Source: Wolfiporia cocos
Taxonomy: Eukaryota > Basidiomycota > Agaricomycetes > Polyporales > Phaeolaceae
DNA: 64,000 nucleotides
Direction: 5' to 3'
NCBI GenBank assembly: GCA_029448655.1
Contig: JACCLO010000011.1
Span: 2,790,001-2,854,000 of the forward strand
The notes under the pieces were generated by a model. The model saw only the letters and a program-made list of their open reading frames with translations, was not told where the DNA came from and searched no databases. Positions 23,101-34,789 of this stretch are shown piece after piece. The first letter of the stretch is position 1; each line of letters begins with the position of its first letter. The translations under genes were made by a program, and so were the position numbers.

Positions 23101-23850
23101 CAGGATCAAGTGTTATTTGATGACATCGAGAGCGGTATTGAATTCTACTTCGGTGAAGAAGACTATCTTTCGCCCGAAGAACTCAACGGTCATGTACCAA
23201 GTAAGACACGCAATCGCAGGTTCCGAGTCAAGACGGAGCACACAAGACTCGACACGCCGCCCGAACCTCGCATTCTTCTTAGCGAGTTGCCCACTACGGA
23301 GATGCGGGAAAGCATTCGAGGAAAGAAGCGGCCGCGCCGAAGCGCGGCGAGTAGCGTCAAATCCTACACAGTGCCTGACAGCGATGATGAAGACATTGCC
23401 GAAGGGATGTCTGACGAGCACGTCAAGAAAAGAAGATCGGAGACGAATCTTCAGCGATGGGTCAAACACCTATCTGCCCTCCTCAGGGAAGAGCAGAAGA
23501 AGGTCGGCTGGATCATCACAGACACATGCCACATTCTTTACTAACCGCCCTTGTAGTACAACGAGAAGAAGAGGCGAGAACAAGCAGCCGCAGAGCCCAA
23601 TAACAAGATTCGCGTCAACAAGGTACGTTTCCTGCTATTGTGGAGCTACGCTCGCAACTCAGCGTGTCTCGGACAGACTGCATTCCATCGATCATTAGCA
23701 ACTAATTTAAGCCGTTTGCGCAAGATCGAACGGCAACGGCGTCAACAGCTATATGGTGTAGACGCTCCCAGTGATGACTACAGCGAAGGCGAGGAGGACG
23801 AGTATCAATACCGGACTACGCGCTCCAAACGTCGCAAGGCAACCCATTAA
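20169..23850 (+). CDS. Uncharacterised F-box-like protein, 883 residues, 14 exons
   Basis: Exons 20169-20184, 20259-20449, 20537-20824, 21163-21183, 21235-21327, 21384-21493, 21549-21665, 21714-21738, 21788-22736, 22787-22887, 22951-23052, 23104-23502, 23557-23622, 23677-23850; phases agree throughout. The N-terminus (DEIIQLILNELNDPTPLSLL, SKRFYHF) looks like an F-box, which would bind Skp1. The rest is mostly helical without a fold I recognise. The C-terminal half has an acidic segment (DVDSDDEPMAS), a basic nuclear-type stretch (RGKKRPRRSA, EHVKKRRSE) and ends in RTTRSKRRKATH. Three exons are only 16, 21 and 25 nt. I infer a nuclear protein, perhaps a ubiquitin-ligase adaptor; the first exon and its ATG are the least certain part. 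Confidence 0.7.
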
Positions 23851-24279
23851 GCACCCTCGTTCCTGTTTCATGGGCCTTGAACTGCATTAGACGGATTCAT
23901 TCGGCCTCACTTTAGCAGCATAACCAGTAATACTCTAGCTTCAAGTAATTTCTACGTCGCATCATCCTGCATCTGCATCACGGACATTCACTTGCATTTT
24001 CATACCTCACCCTTATACTGCTGCTGAAGTGCGCAACTTACCTAAGCATTGTGTAATCTTGTCTTGGTCTGTGGATAGGTCATATGTGATCTAATATCAT
24101 TCAACCATTCCATCGACTTAAGAGTTGGCGGTGCCAGTGACCGGTGAGCTTCAGCTGCGTGTTGTTCGACGCTCTTGGATAAAGCATATGTTGCCCTTTC
24201 ATCTTATCGGAAGAATTATAAGATCATACAAGTACGTGCTTCTGCAGATCGCAATATCGCCTCGTGTACTCATTCTATC
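23851..24279. other. Intergenic region
   Basis: About 430 bp, AT-rich, between two plus-strand genes. No coding content or structured RNA is apparent. Confidence 0.5.
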
Positions 24280-25968
24280 ATGAGTGAAAAGCATCATCAC
24301 AGTGTTCAGCCTTCGGAAGGCCCTATCCTCACGCTTCGGAATGTCATATTGCCTCAGGTTGAGTCAGCAGCTCCACTGCCTATCTGTGATGTTACCTGCG
24401 TAGATGGCAAAGTTTCCAGCATTGATTTCGCCGACCATACTAGTAGTAGAGAAACAGATGAGGCACTTGTGCCGGAGGAGGTGCTTCTGACAGCCAACAA
24501 TCGCAAGGTGACCGTCATTGATGGCGAAAGGGCATTGCTGTTTCCCTCGTAAGCCAAAGTTATGCCCTTCTATAACGGTATAATCTCGACCATGCAAGGC
24601 CTTCCTGCACCAGATTGTGCCATGCTCATGTTCATTTGGACAAATGCTTCCTTCTTGAAAGCTGTGATGAACTTGTCAACGGGTGCGTGCTATTCCTTCA
24701 ATATCAAGACTAATATTTATGCTGGATATACATTGTCAGAGACTTTCCTGAAGCCCTCGAGGTCACAGCAAAGGCCAAGAGCGGATTTTCCAAGAACATA
24801 GACGATCTGTACCATCGTGGCAGACGCCTGATAGTCGAGAGTGTGGAATGCGGCGTCACCGTTATGCGTGCACATGTTGAGGTCGACACAACTGTTCACT
24901 ACAACTGCTTGAAGGTAGCACTGAGACTCAAACGCGAGTTTGAGGATATCTGCTATGTACAAATCGCAGGTAACAGGGGTTATACATCGTCACATCGGCA
25001 GTCCTCTTAAATGTGCCACAGTGTTCGCTCAGGATCCCTTGTTTGCAGATGCTTTTGCCACAGAGCACTCGGAGAACTTTGCATTACTTCATGGTGCTGC
25101 ACAACGAGAAGGCGTCGAGGCAGTCGGCTCTGCTCCATACGTCGAGCCGACCGTATTGCATGCCAAGCGCAACATTGGCCTCATCCTAGACTTGGCCTAT
25201 GATCGCGGGCTCCACGCGGACTTCCACCTTGACTACAACGTCGATCCAACTTCCGAGCCACTCATCTGGCACGTCCTCGAGCAGCTGCGCGAGCGCATAC
25301 AGGCAGACCGATGGCGTCCTGATGCCCATGTGTGCATTGGCCATGCCACCCGCCTCACCCTATTCACCGATGAGGAGTGGACGCGGTTCGATACGGAGGT
25401 ACGAGAGGGAAATCTGCCTGTAACGCTTGTGGGGCTGCCGCCGAGTGACATGTACATGATGGGGCGAGGCCTGTCTCCCGTCCCGCGCACCACCTTGAAC
25501 ATCCCTCGGCTAGCGCACAAACACGGCATAAAAGCGGCTATGTCTGTGAATAACGTAGAGAACGCGTTTACGCCACAGGGTCCGGTCGATCCCCTCGCTC
25601 TGTGTCCTATGGGTGTCGCCTTGTTCCAGTGCGGAACGAAGAAAGATTGTTTGAGCCTTGTGGTGCGTACAGGCATAGCATTTGTCAGCTACAATAATAA
25701 ACGATGAGAGCTGCAGGAAGCAATCACGCTAAATTCCCGAGCTGCCATTGGGGCCGCAACTCCCAAAAGTCTGATACCGGCCAAGGGGGACAAAGCAGAC
25801 TTCGTATTGCTCCACGGCAACGAGTCCCTGTATTCTGCCGCTTTGAACCCCTCCTTTTCTCGAACTACAATCAAGGACGGTCGGGTAGTCGCAAAGAGGC
25901 GCGCTTGTCGATGGATCTTGGAGTCACAATCCAATGGACATCCTCGACAATCAATCGTTCTATTGTAA
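24280..25968 (+). CDS. Cytosine-deaminase-like amidohydrolase
   Basis: Five exons (24280-24548, 24614-24682, 24740-24969, 25022-25662, 25717-25968) give 486 residues. The metal-dependent hydrolase barrel is shown by LCHAHVHLDKCFLL (HxH at the end of strand 1), MRAHVEVDTTVHYN, LHADFHLDYNVDPTSEPLIW (HxD), VCIGHATRLTLF (metal His) and GIKAAMSVNNVENAFTPQGP (catalytic Asp position replaced by NN in NNVENAF). Fungal relatives are annotated as metallo-dependent hydrolases near CodA/AtzC. The substrate is unknown; deamination or amide hydrolysis of a nitrogen heterocycle is the family's usual chemistry. The strand-8 Asp is not obvious, so activity should be tested before assuming it. The last codons and stop lie inside a 30-bp tandem duplication. 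Confidence 0.85.
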
Positions 25969-26002
25969 ATTTCTCGATAATCAGTCGTTTTACTGTAAAT
26001 TA
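25943..26002. repeat. Imperfect 30-bp tandem duplication across a stop codon
   Basis: Two adjacent 30-bp units (25943-25972, 25973-26002) share 25 of 30 positions. Four of the five differences are transitions. The first unit encodes the end of the amidohydrolase and its TAA. Confidence 0.8.
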
Positions 26003-26582
26003 AAAATGAAATGGTAAAACTCGTTGCAATGTTGCTGACGCATTTGTGTCGCTCCGGACCTTCCCGCAACTTCTACTGCCTATGTCTTCCGTATTTTAGG
26101 TGACTGAGTACTGAGTACTGAGTACTGAGCGCTTGCGCAACTACTTCATGAGTGGTACAGTACCTACCGCACATCATGCATCATAACGGCCACCTTTCAT
26201 CCCATTAATCCACACAAAGTACATAGAATTTTTCTATACGTCTACATATGCTACAGATATCAAATCAGCAGTGTGTATGTATACAGCGATGCCGAATGCA
26301 ATTTACACGCGACGGATCCAGATCCGTACGCCACATATAATGTCGACGGCCAGCAAGCAGGCCATGGTTGACGCCGGGAACATCGACGGCCATGCGTCGT
26401 GCATACGTCAAAGCAGAGCACAGTAAATAGATCACCATAACCCTTGAAACCCCAAAGGAAAGAAAGTAGGAATGCGGGCGTAGTGCAGGAGGAATCAAGC
26501 GAGAGCACCCGTGTCTCGCCCACCCGTCCTCCATCAGCGAAAAAAACAGATATGCAGAGGGACCCCGCCCTCCTTCTTAGCC
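26003..26582. other. Convergent intergenic region
   Basis: About 580 bp of 3' flanks between the amidohydrolase (+) and the GH71 gene (-). Apart from the heptamer repeat nothing is seen. Confidence 0.5.
26103..26129. repeat. ACTGAGT heptamer microsatellite
   Basis: Three full units of ACTGAGT followed by a partial fourth, downstream of the amidohydrolase gene. A simple sequence repeat with no evident role. Confidence 0.9.
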
Positions 26583-28526
26583 CTACCCAGAGGTGCTATA
26601 AGCGACGAACGCGTTATAGTTGTAGGTTGTTGGGTTCGCGTTGAACGTAAAGCCGTCCGCCTGCACGTCGACGACCGTCGCGCCGTCGCGCGTGATCGTG
26701 CCGGACATGCCGCTACCAGGCGTGAGCGCCATCGAAAGCTTTGTCACTCCCGCAGGGACGGCAAACGTTTGCGAGACGGAGGGCGCGGTCGTCAGCGTCA
26801 CTGTCGATGGTTCTGTCGCGAAGACGACAGCCCAGAGCAGGTCTTGGGTCTGTGCGGAGCAGACAACGGTAAGTACATAATTGACGGCACGTTTGATAGC
26901 AGGGAAGGGGACATACCAGCTGGTAGCTAGTAGGCTTGCCGACGGGGTCGTTGGACGCATCCGCGTTCTTCGGATGCGGGCGTGCCCACATGTAAAGCTG
27001 ATCCGTCGTGATCTCAGGGTAGGATCCGGTACGGAACGCAGTCGCGTAGTAGTTCGTCATCGCGAGCCAGCCTGCCATCATTATCAATAGCCACGGCCAA
27101 CGACGATGGTTGCAGATGCAATATCAAATATGCAAAATCAAATATCAAGAAATAAGTATCAGCGTTAATAGCAGGAACAGAGATGACCGACCGGTGTGGT
27201 TCATGCCGTCGACCCAAGCCTGCGAGTTGGGCTGTGCACCCTCGATCGGTCCGATGTAGTGCGACTCGCCGTAGTCGTTCCACGTCACGATCTCGACGAC
27301 GTCAACGTTGTCGCGGTTCGCCACGAGCGTCTCCCAGCGCTTGTTGTACAGCCAGTAGTCCGCCAGGTAGATCCACTGTCCCAGCCTTTAGCTCTTCCTT
27401 CGACAGAAAGGATAGAAGACAGAAAGACACTCACGTTCTTGTTGAACGAGTCCGGACCGTAGTGCGTGTAGAACCATGGACTGACGGTGGCGATGTACGT
27501 CTTCGTCTCGCTGCTGAGCGCGCCCACGCCGCTTAGCCACTGGGTGTCCGTGTCGAACGATCCAACAGAGGAGTTCAGAATCGCCTCTACCGCTCCGCTG
27601 AACGTCGCATCGTTAATGTCAGATGCGAGCGAGGACAGCGAGCTGGCTGCGGTGGTGGGCGTGAGCGAGACCGGCCAAGCGCCATTCCACTGCGCATATA
27701 TTCATAAATCAGCCCTTGATGCGCGCATATGATCATAGAATATGGAACAGGAAAGGGGGGACGGGCACTGACGTTCAACGCGCCGTTCATCACCCCATCG
27801 TACTGCGTGAATGTACTCGGGTCGACAAAGAAGCTCGGCACGAAGTGCACCGCGTCAGCACCCGTGAGCTGGTCGAGGAACTGCGTCTGCCATCCCTCCG
27901 CGGCTGAGCCCTGACCGAAGGTGCAGTCCGATCCGGAGAACGTCGACGCGAAGACTTGCCCGTCCACAGTGTACTGGTTTGGGTGCGACGCGTACGTCGT
28001 GATGTAGGAGCGCAGCGTCTCAGCAGAGGATGCAGTGGAGCATGGGAGGGCACTACAACAGCATAATCTGAGTGAGGGGAAAGCAATTTTGGTTTATGCG
28101 ATAGTACTGACGACATGTCAAACGAGATGAAGAGCTTGAACCCCGTTCCTGAGTTCTCGGCAGCCTGGTATCTGTGCCATAGCCCCACTATTAGCCACAA
28201 GGCATACGCGAAAGGAACGGGCGCGCTACGCACGCATCGGCGACCCGCGCCGGCTGCCACTCGTCGCTCCCGACGTTCAACGCAAAGCCGTCCAACCCAG
28301 ACTCGTGCGCGAGCGCAATGTCCGCGGCCCAGTTGTCGATCGTGTAGGGATACGTATTGCCGACCATGTGGTGCGCGACGACGAGCTTCGTGCTGTTGCT
28401 CGAGTCGCGCTTCAGGTGCGTCGCGGACCTGTGGTGGAAGGGCGAGCGGAGGATGGGATGGGAGAGAGACGGGAGAGCCATCGCGGCAAAGAAGGTGATG
28501 AAGGAAAAGAGTGTAGAGGCACGCAT
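26583..28526 (-). CDS. Secreted GH71 alpha-1,3-glucanase (mutanase)
   Basis: Hydrolyses alpha-1,3-glucan of fungal cell walls. Minus-strand exons 28526-28234, 28171-28112, 28052-27773, 27689-27435, 27375-27192, 27071-26917, 26849-26583 give 497 residues. A signal peptide is evident (MRASTLFSFITFFAAMALPS). The catalytic GH71 region includes VVAHHMVGNTYPYTIDNWAA, HESGLDGFALNVGSDEWQ, FKLFISFDMSALPC, TQFLDQLTGADAVHFVPSFF and VDVVEIVTWNDYGESHYIGP. The usual acidic residues for an inverting GH71 lie in these strands (DGFALN and EIVTWNDYGE); I cannot say which is the acid or base. The C-terminal part (ATEPSTVTLT, VTKLSMALTPG) looks like a beta-sandwich. A TATATA at about 28707 lies upstream. Role: wall remodelling or degradation of other fungi's walls. 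Confidence 0.95.
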
Positions 28527-29897
28527 GATGCGGCGTACGGTGTGGGTAAGTGAGCGTGATGGAGGGAGCGTGAGCGATAGCAAGAAGGGGGACGGGAAGG
28601 AAAGAAGGGAGGGGGAGAGACCGACGGGGGCGCGTCGAGCGCGACGAAGAGGGTGTGTGTGTAGAGGAGGGAGGGGTTGCAGATTCGATGGTGACGCAAC
28701 ACGCTATATACACGAACAGATGGGCGCATTATGAGCGTACCTGCGCCGGGAACTCGCACATGGTCCCATCGCGAGAGCTGTCGCCGCTCGTTGTAGAATT
28801 GGTAAATGAGATACCGCCGCTCACAATACGACCGCGCGGCACCGAGCACTCGGAGCAGATTTGGCCAGAGCGAGTACGATTCGACAACAACAGACGCGTG
28901 GCTCTTGTTCGCGCCCTTGCAGCGCCCAAGTGGAAGCTTATCACCGGTTTCCATGCTGACCGGGTCCCCTAGCAGGCAGGAATCCGTTTACGCGGGCTCG
29001 GCGCATGAGGCCTTGAGAATCAGGACGAGATCCGGCAGATATCAAGTCCATGTCTCGAACTGCGACATGCAGCATGATGAGGCGTGCCATTGATAGCGGA
29101 CACGATTGACTTCGTTCATTCAGATGACAAGGACATCTCGAACGTGGGCCACAATAGAAATTCAGTGTCCGAGGCCTGCAGGGCGTGGTCCAAGTTATCA
29201 TGGCTCATGGTCAGATCACAAGTCGGGCACTACGCCGGAGCCTCGTCTGAGTCACGGCGCTGTGACAGAACGCGTCGCGACCACGTGATGTACACGCGCT
29301 TAACTCTCAGTTGAGGAACGAGCGCTAAGCAGAACTATTGCTTACTAAGCGAGTCGAAGAGAAGGGCGCGTCAACGAATTCTCTCTCTCTCTCTCCCGAC
29401 TCGCCGTAGCCAGCTTTCACCCACCCACCCACTCCTTTTGTCGAGCGGTGGTGTAGTCGTGCCACGCGTTTCGGAAACACTCAACCCTCGCGCCATCGAC
29501 GCCAGAACCGGAACTCGCGCGCAGCGCGGACTCTCTGCGGTCACGTGCCGCGTCGGGACCCGTCCTCTCACCCCAAACCACTCCCCCTTTGTCACAGGGA
29601 CAAATCCTGACGAGTACTCATTAGAACTCGCCTAGAGACTCATACCTCGTCTCGCCCGTCAACACACGCTCGCAACTAGGAAGCAGCAGTTCTGCAGCTT
29701 ATGGGATCTTACAGGTTATCAAACAATATTAATGAACTTATCGGAGCGCTATTCCATAGCGTTATGGTACTCAGTGTCTCTAGGATGCTCTGTTGTTTAG
29801 TAGTCAGCTATTGCACATAAAGTCGGTGCCGAAGTCGCGTGTGTTCGTTTGCCTCACTCTAGCTACACCCGACTTCATCGCATATATCCTGAGCCAG
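28527..29897. other. Intergenic region with a CT microsatellite
   Basis: About 1.4 kb between the GH71 start and the BTB gene. It includes the GH71 promoter (TATATA near 28707) and a CT repeat at about 29380-29397 next to a pyrimidine-rich stretch. Open frames here have no splice support or recognised motif. Confidence 0.45.
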
Positions 29898-31299
29898 ATG
29901 AGCTGCACTGATATCGCAACTCAAGCTGCCACTGGGAGGCGTTGTGAGGGCGACGACGGCATGTCGAGTGATAGGAAAGATGTAACCACAATCATCACGC
30001 GAACCACACCTCAGTTGCAGATTCCACGGAGCGCAACCAGGGAACAAGCCCTCGATAGTCTCCTGCTATACACGTCTATTCACGGTCTGTTTGCTGACGC
30101 CATCATCTACACGTACTCGCGCCGCACTTCCTTAGGCGAGTTCACAAGGGTAGACCGGGCGCTGCCCACTTACACTAATAGCGCTATACTCAAATATACT
30201 GCGCCAGACTACTTCATAGCTCGTACGCAGGTTCCATAGCTGGATGCTATGGCAGTTAATCTGACCGAAGCTTTGACCATGGACAGTGCTTTCTGGGGAC
30301 TTCTCGGACGAGACGCGCGTTTTCACGGACGAATATGATTACCTGTCCGATAGCGATCTTGACGATGATGACGAAGAACTACAAACAGCTGTTAGGAGAC
30401 CAGGATTACCTGCGGACAGCAAGGCAGAAGGATCGCAAGCCGAGGTATGAATCGTCTATATGGCAACGAGTTATGCTCACCAGAAGAGACTTAACTAGCC
30501 TCCTGCACCAGCAATAATAGCTAAGCCATCTCCGCCGACTTCACTGCTCGATGTACAACCAAACATAGTATCCCTCGAAAGTGTGGCGTACAAAACGTAC
30601 GTACCCGAAACTGTTGCATGCATAGCGATCATAACGCAACTTGCCATTCATCAAGATTTCAAGCGTTCGTGTTCTATGCAACCAGGGGCAAAATACGTTT
30701 TGCGCCTCTTCAATCCCAACACTCGTCTGAGCAAGTTGTAGGGACTGCTGCCAGTGCACAGGATCCGTATATCCCGCCTGCTTGCTCGCCCAAGTCAATC
30801 TACCGTCTGGCTCACATGGTGCGTACTACACCCGTTTCCCTGACGAAACATGACGTGACCGTGCGAGAAACTAGTGTGGGCTAGAAAACCTGCAGAAGCT
30901 TGCGCTGGAAGATATACGGACGAAGGTGACACCAAGTAATGTTGTAACTGAACTTGCTTCCACCATATCAGTGAGGTGATATACCACACATCTTTTTAGA
31001 CATCTTCGAATGTAACTGAGACGCTCTTCAGGTATCCTGATGTGCGGGATATAGCAATAGATGTATTCATGAGAAGCACCTCCCACCCTGAAGTGATGTC
31101 TGCAGCATCTCCCTGGATATCCAGTATTGCTGGGCCTTCAGCCGGGAATGTTATTGCGGAACTGATATCAAGGCTAATGATGGGTCAGCACAGATCGACG
31201 GGACATGCCTTCACATCCAGCCCTTTCAATGAAGGTGCTTTGTGCCCAAATTGCAATGATCGAGCAAGGCTATGGTGTCCAAAATGTAATTACTACTAG
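29898..31299 (+). CDS. BTB/POZ-domain protein with C-terminal zinc ribbon
   Basis: Six exons (29898-30222, 30287-30444, 30499-30596, 30656-30818, 30875-30975, 31032-31299) give 370 residues. The BTB fold is split across exons: GLFADAIIYTYSRRTSLGEF, SAILKYTAPDYFIALLSG, an acidic insertion (DEYDYLSDSDLDDDDEE), then VAYKTFQAFVFYATRGKIRF and APLQSQ, the pattern of the large agaricomycete BTB family. A BACK-like helical part follows (CSPKSIYRLAH, GLENLQKLALEDIRTKV, NVVTELASTISVRYPDVR). The C-terminus has CPNCNDRARLWCPKCNYY, a C-x2-C-x7-C-x2-C ribbon. Such proteins may act as Cullin-3 adaptors, but their roles in mushrooms are largely unknown. All introns restore frame, so the gene is intact despite lying in a gene-poor stretch. 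Confidence 0.87.
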
Positions 31300-32482
31300 G
31301 TATTCGCTTGCGCACAGGCTGTGGATGTTTGTATGTTCCTCATGCGTTACGTCTTTGGCGGTAATATATAGCAGTACGAACGATCTTCAGCTGTCCATGA
31401 TGTATGATCTCGTAAACCTATGTAAGATTCTTTCATAAAGAAGGTATTGCTTCCCGAGGTTTACTTGCATCTGCCTGGTTGTTACGAGTCTATTCTATGC
31501 ACGGTGTACATCTAATCTAACATCACTTCGTGCACCGGTTGCTGTATGACGTGTGTTCTACTCAACGACTGGCAAGATATGCTTCGCGCCACCGGGATCT
31601 CACCCACTGAAAGATCACAATGGAGAGGGCAGTAACAACACATAATTGATGCGCTCTGTGCTCGTCCAAATCCACGTGTCGCCTAGTACATATAGTAAAT
31701 ATAGAGATCTCCTTCAATGTGACATGCACATTGAATGCGATACTATGAATACGAGCCAAACGGAACCTCCAGCGACTCGTTCGCTCTCAAAAGAAGTTAT
31801 CCGCTGATAACATCCTCAGCAGGATCCTCTCCATGCTTACGATGAGATAATTTGTGATTCACGTGAACAGGTAGTGCTTATAATAGTACTTTGACAAGGT
31901 ATCCAACTATACGGCAGATTGAGCTTGGCTACTAGTATCTGCTCAGTAACGCACTGAGTTCCGCCGCTGTTTCTGACGCAATGCCTGCTCGGGAGGGCAA
32001 AGTGGCTGGTACTCTTGCAGGAGATATGCTTGGGTGTTCAATTCAAAACAAATCAGTCAAACGTGTGTGCAGATACAATCTGAGGCAGGTCCGGGGCAGA
32101 CAACTGCGTGTCCAGCTCGCCAGTCAACGTCACATTGCAATGTGTAGATACACGTATGAGTATTTTTATATCGTTGTCGACTGCATCTGATACAACAAAA
32201 AACTTGATAATGTTCTCGCTCTATGTAAAACTTTCGCGTGGTTCTCCCAACAATGACCGGGACCCAACATGCACGACACCGTTGACATTAACGACAATGT
32301 CATGAATTGTGATTTGTGGCGCATGCCACGTGATCGCGTCTGTGCTTGAGCGCCTCTCATCTCATGAGCTTGCGCTCTTGTTACGCGTTCATTTGCCTGC
32401 CCAGTGTTGGGATCTTTGGTGCGTAGACATGCTACTGGTTGCTACTCTTGGCCACTGAGCCTCGTGCGCAGATATCAGCGTT
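31300..32482. other. Gene-poor spacer
   Basis: About 1.2 kb, AT-rich, between the BTB and RING genes. I find no supported exon. It may hold the BTB 3' UTR and the RING promoter. Confidence 0.5.
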
Positions 32483-33338
32483 ATGACATCTGTTCCTCGC
32501 CCTCGCAGTCGCAGCATGACGGATGCACTTGCAGAATTGCGCAGGTCGAGGAGCTTTGAACATGCCAATAGTGTGCTGGCACGAGATGCGTCCGTTGTTG
32601 TATTCTCTATGTATCTTTTGCATGTTAAACTCTATAATGCAGTCAGTTAGAACAACTCGCGGATAATCTCCCGAGGCTGACCGAGCACGATCTCCAGACA
32701 TTGGGTCAAGCGGGTTAGTAGAATGTCTTCGTCAATGCTGATCCAGGCACGCACTGTTGAGATGCTCATCGGACAACTCTTCGATTTCGTATAGATGAGG
32801 TGTGCCCGATCTGCTTGAACCCATTCCACGCGCTGCTCGCAGAGGAAGAGATGGCGCTTGCGATGGACTCGCCCGCTCATCCTATAGAAGAGCTGGGGAT
32901 CACCCGCCTTAAAGAATCCTGCGGCCACATATTTTGCAGAAGGGAGTGAGTAAGAATAGCTTCTATCGCCGCCCAATTGATTCGCTTGAACTCATCTAGC
33001 ATCCGGAATTGGATGCGGGAGGGGGTGTGTATTCTGACTTTGAAGCTACAATATGACTGACACAATGGTCGATGTATCATTGACTGCAGCATGAAACCTG
33101 TCCTACATGTCGCTGTTCCTTCCTTCCTTCCGACCCCGGTGACGATGATGCGTTGCCTCCTTCAGTCGAAGATCCTGCTTATATTGATATGAGCCAGTTC
33201 AGCGTGCCCAGAAACATGCGAGAGATTGCTCTAGCTTGGATGGGAAGCATTTCCAGGCCTACTGATGGAAGCGGTGATAGGAGTGACCATGAATCGAATG
33301 GGGATGAGCGGGAGGAATTTGCAGGAATGTACTCGTAA
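32483..33338 (+). CDS. RING-finger protein, probable E3 ubiquitin ligase
   Basis: Five exons (32483-32599, 32647-32713, 32795-32945, 33000-33024, 33090-33338) give 202 residues. The N-terminus is MTSVPRPRSRSMTDALAELR followed by a short helical segment (LEQLADNLPRLTEHDLQTLG). The RING is C65-P-I-C68, a 35-residue insertion, C104-G-H106-I-F-C109, D112, then C124-P-T-C127. Ligand 6 appears to be Asp instead of Cys. The tail is acidic (DPGDDDALPPSVEDPAYIDM). The fourth exon is 25 nt. Domain joins across four introns are all in frame. Substrate and partner are unknown; nuclear or cytosolic location cannot be told. The first intron and second-exon start are the least certain borders. Confidence 0.78.
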
Positions 33339-33675
33339 TCTCATGGTTTGGTTTTAGTATTTATTTGCAGTCGTGTTCGAATAATTCTCTGGATGAATTC
33401 CAGGATAGAGTCTAAGACAGTTCATAGTAGTCGAGTGAAATGGGTAACTTATCCATCTATGGTATGTACTACATGTATCTCAATATGTTACTATTGTCAA
33501 ATTCCACTGACATTGGAGATTAAGTATTGCTTTGATGTAGCATCCCAATTCATGTAGGCATTCAGCGATGTATATACCCATCTGCCGATTGTTGAAGTCT
33601 GCCATGGGTATCACTATGTAGTATTGGTCGAGCACGGAGGAGCTTCCTATGTTTGAAGTGTCGTGGCCCTGTATC
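33339..33675. other. Convergent intergenic region
   Basis: About 340 bp between the RING (+) and HAD (-) stop codons. AT-rich; no gene seen. Confidence 0.55.
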
Positions 33676-34675
33676 TTAGGAACATACGTGCCGCGCAAGC
33701 TCAAGCAACCCATCGCTACACTTGGTTCCTTCAATGAAAATATCCACTTGGTTTCTGATTAGAGCCATATCTTCATCAGGATCCTCAGTTGGCCTATGTA
33801 TGTAGACCGTCTTCATTCCCCTGGTCAGGAAATGAGCAATGATCATACAAAAGCGGAAGTGAAACATACAGCTTCGCTGCCGCCCGGAGATCATATGCAT
33901 GTGCCGCTACCATGGCTGCCTGCTCGGAGTGCAGACCAATCAAATCAAGAGCTTTCGAATATATTTCAGGGTCGGGCTAGAAACAAACAAACGCATCCCA
34001 TGGCGCCGCAGAAATTATCGATCATGCGCAATCGCATGTGGAAAGCACGGCGCGTACCTTAGTCGCTTGTAGCAGCTGCGAAGAGAATAGCATATCGAAT
34101 GGGAGGCGCGAGGACCGAACGATATCTAATTGCAGACGCGTTGTGCCGTTTGCAAGCACGACGCTGTTGATTCAATCTCTGTGAATGCACCCTAATTGTA
34201 CGAGAAACCATGGACTGACACCATATACCTCTCCTTGAGCTTCTGGATCCCTTCAATACTGTCAGGCCACGCTGGATGATGTGCACCTACTAGTAAGCTA
34301 AAGTATTTGGAAGAGGTAATGGATTCGCCTACGGAGTTGCAGATGCCAGGCCTTCACCAGTCGCTCTCTTACTTCTTCATCCCAAACTTCTAATGTAACC
34401 CCTCTTTCATTCAGCAACTTGTCCAACACCTTGGCATGGACTGTATCAATGTCGGGTGCCTGATCTCCTGCTGCGAATGACGCAAAAATGGTTTCGAAGA
34501 ACCCCGCTCGCCACGCCGCGGCCAGTGCGGGCAGGTCTGAGTCGTTCAGAGGAGGGGGAATTAGATGCGAGCGCATAGCGGCGAGGATCGAGCTGTGCCA
34601 GTCAGTACAAGTGCCCATCAGGTCAAAGACGAAGGCTTGCACGCCCTCGAGGACATGCATGGGCGACAGCGCCAT
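33676..34675 (-). CDS. HAD-superfamily hydrolase, haloacid dehalogenase type
   Basis: Minus-strand exons 34675-34333, 34271-34229, 34163-34058, 33976-33870, 33820-33676 give 247 residues. Motif I is FVFDLMGTCTDWHS (nucleophile Asp and second Asp position replaced by Met-Gly). Motif II lies in VVLANGTTRLQLD (Thr/Asn), SRLPFDMLFSSQLLQATKPD carries the motif III Lys, and AAMVAAHAYDLRAAAKLGMK with TVYIHRPTEDPDEDM holds the motif IV region. This is the fungal L-2-haloacid-dehalogenase-like branch; the real substrate is probably a phosphate or haloacid metabolite and is unknown. An upstream in-frame ATG at 34789 adds 38 residues that look non-coding. Convergent with the RING gene. Confidence 0.85.
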
Positions 34676-34789
34676 CAACTGTTTCGAAGTAGATGTCAGA
34701 GCGTGCTCAACGGTAGAAGCGCGCTTGTAAGCATCAGTGAATGCACTAAGTTGATTGGTGACTAAGGAAACGATTATCACAGTACGCAT

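Noticed and set aside
26583..28700. Plus-strand open frames across the GH71 gene
   Set aside because: They overlap GH71 exons in antisense and have no recognisable motif.
29380..29397. CT microsatellite as a functional element
   Set aside because: Short simple repeat of a common kind; no context suggests a role.
34676..34789. 38-residue upstream extension of the HAD hydrolase
   Set aside because: The added residues look like untranslated sequence and homologous enzymes start near MHVLEG.
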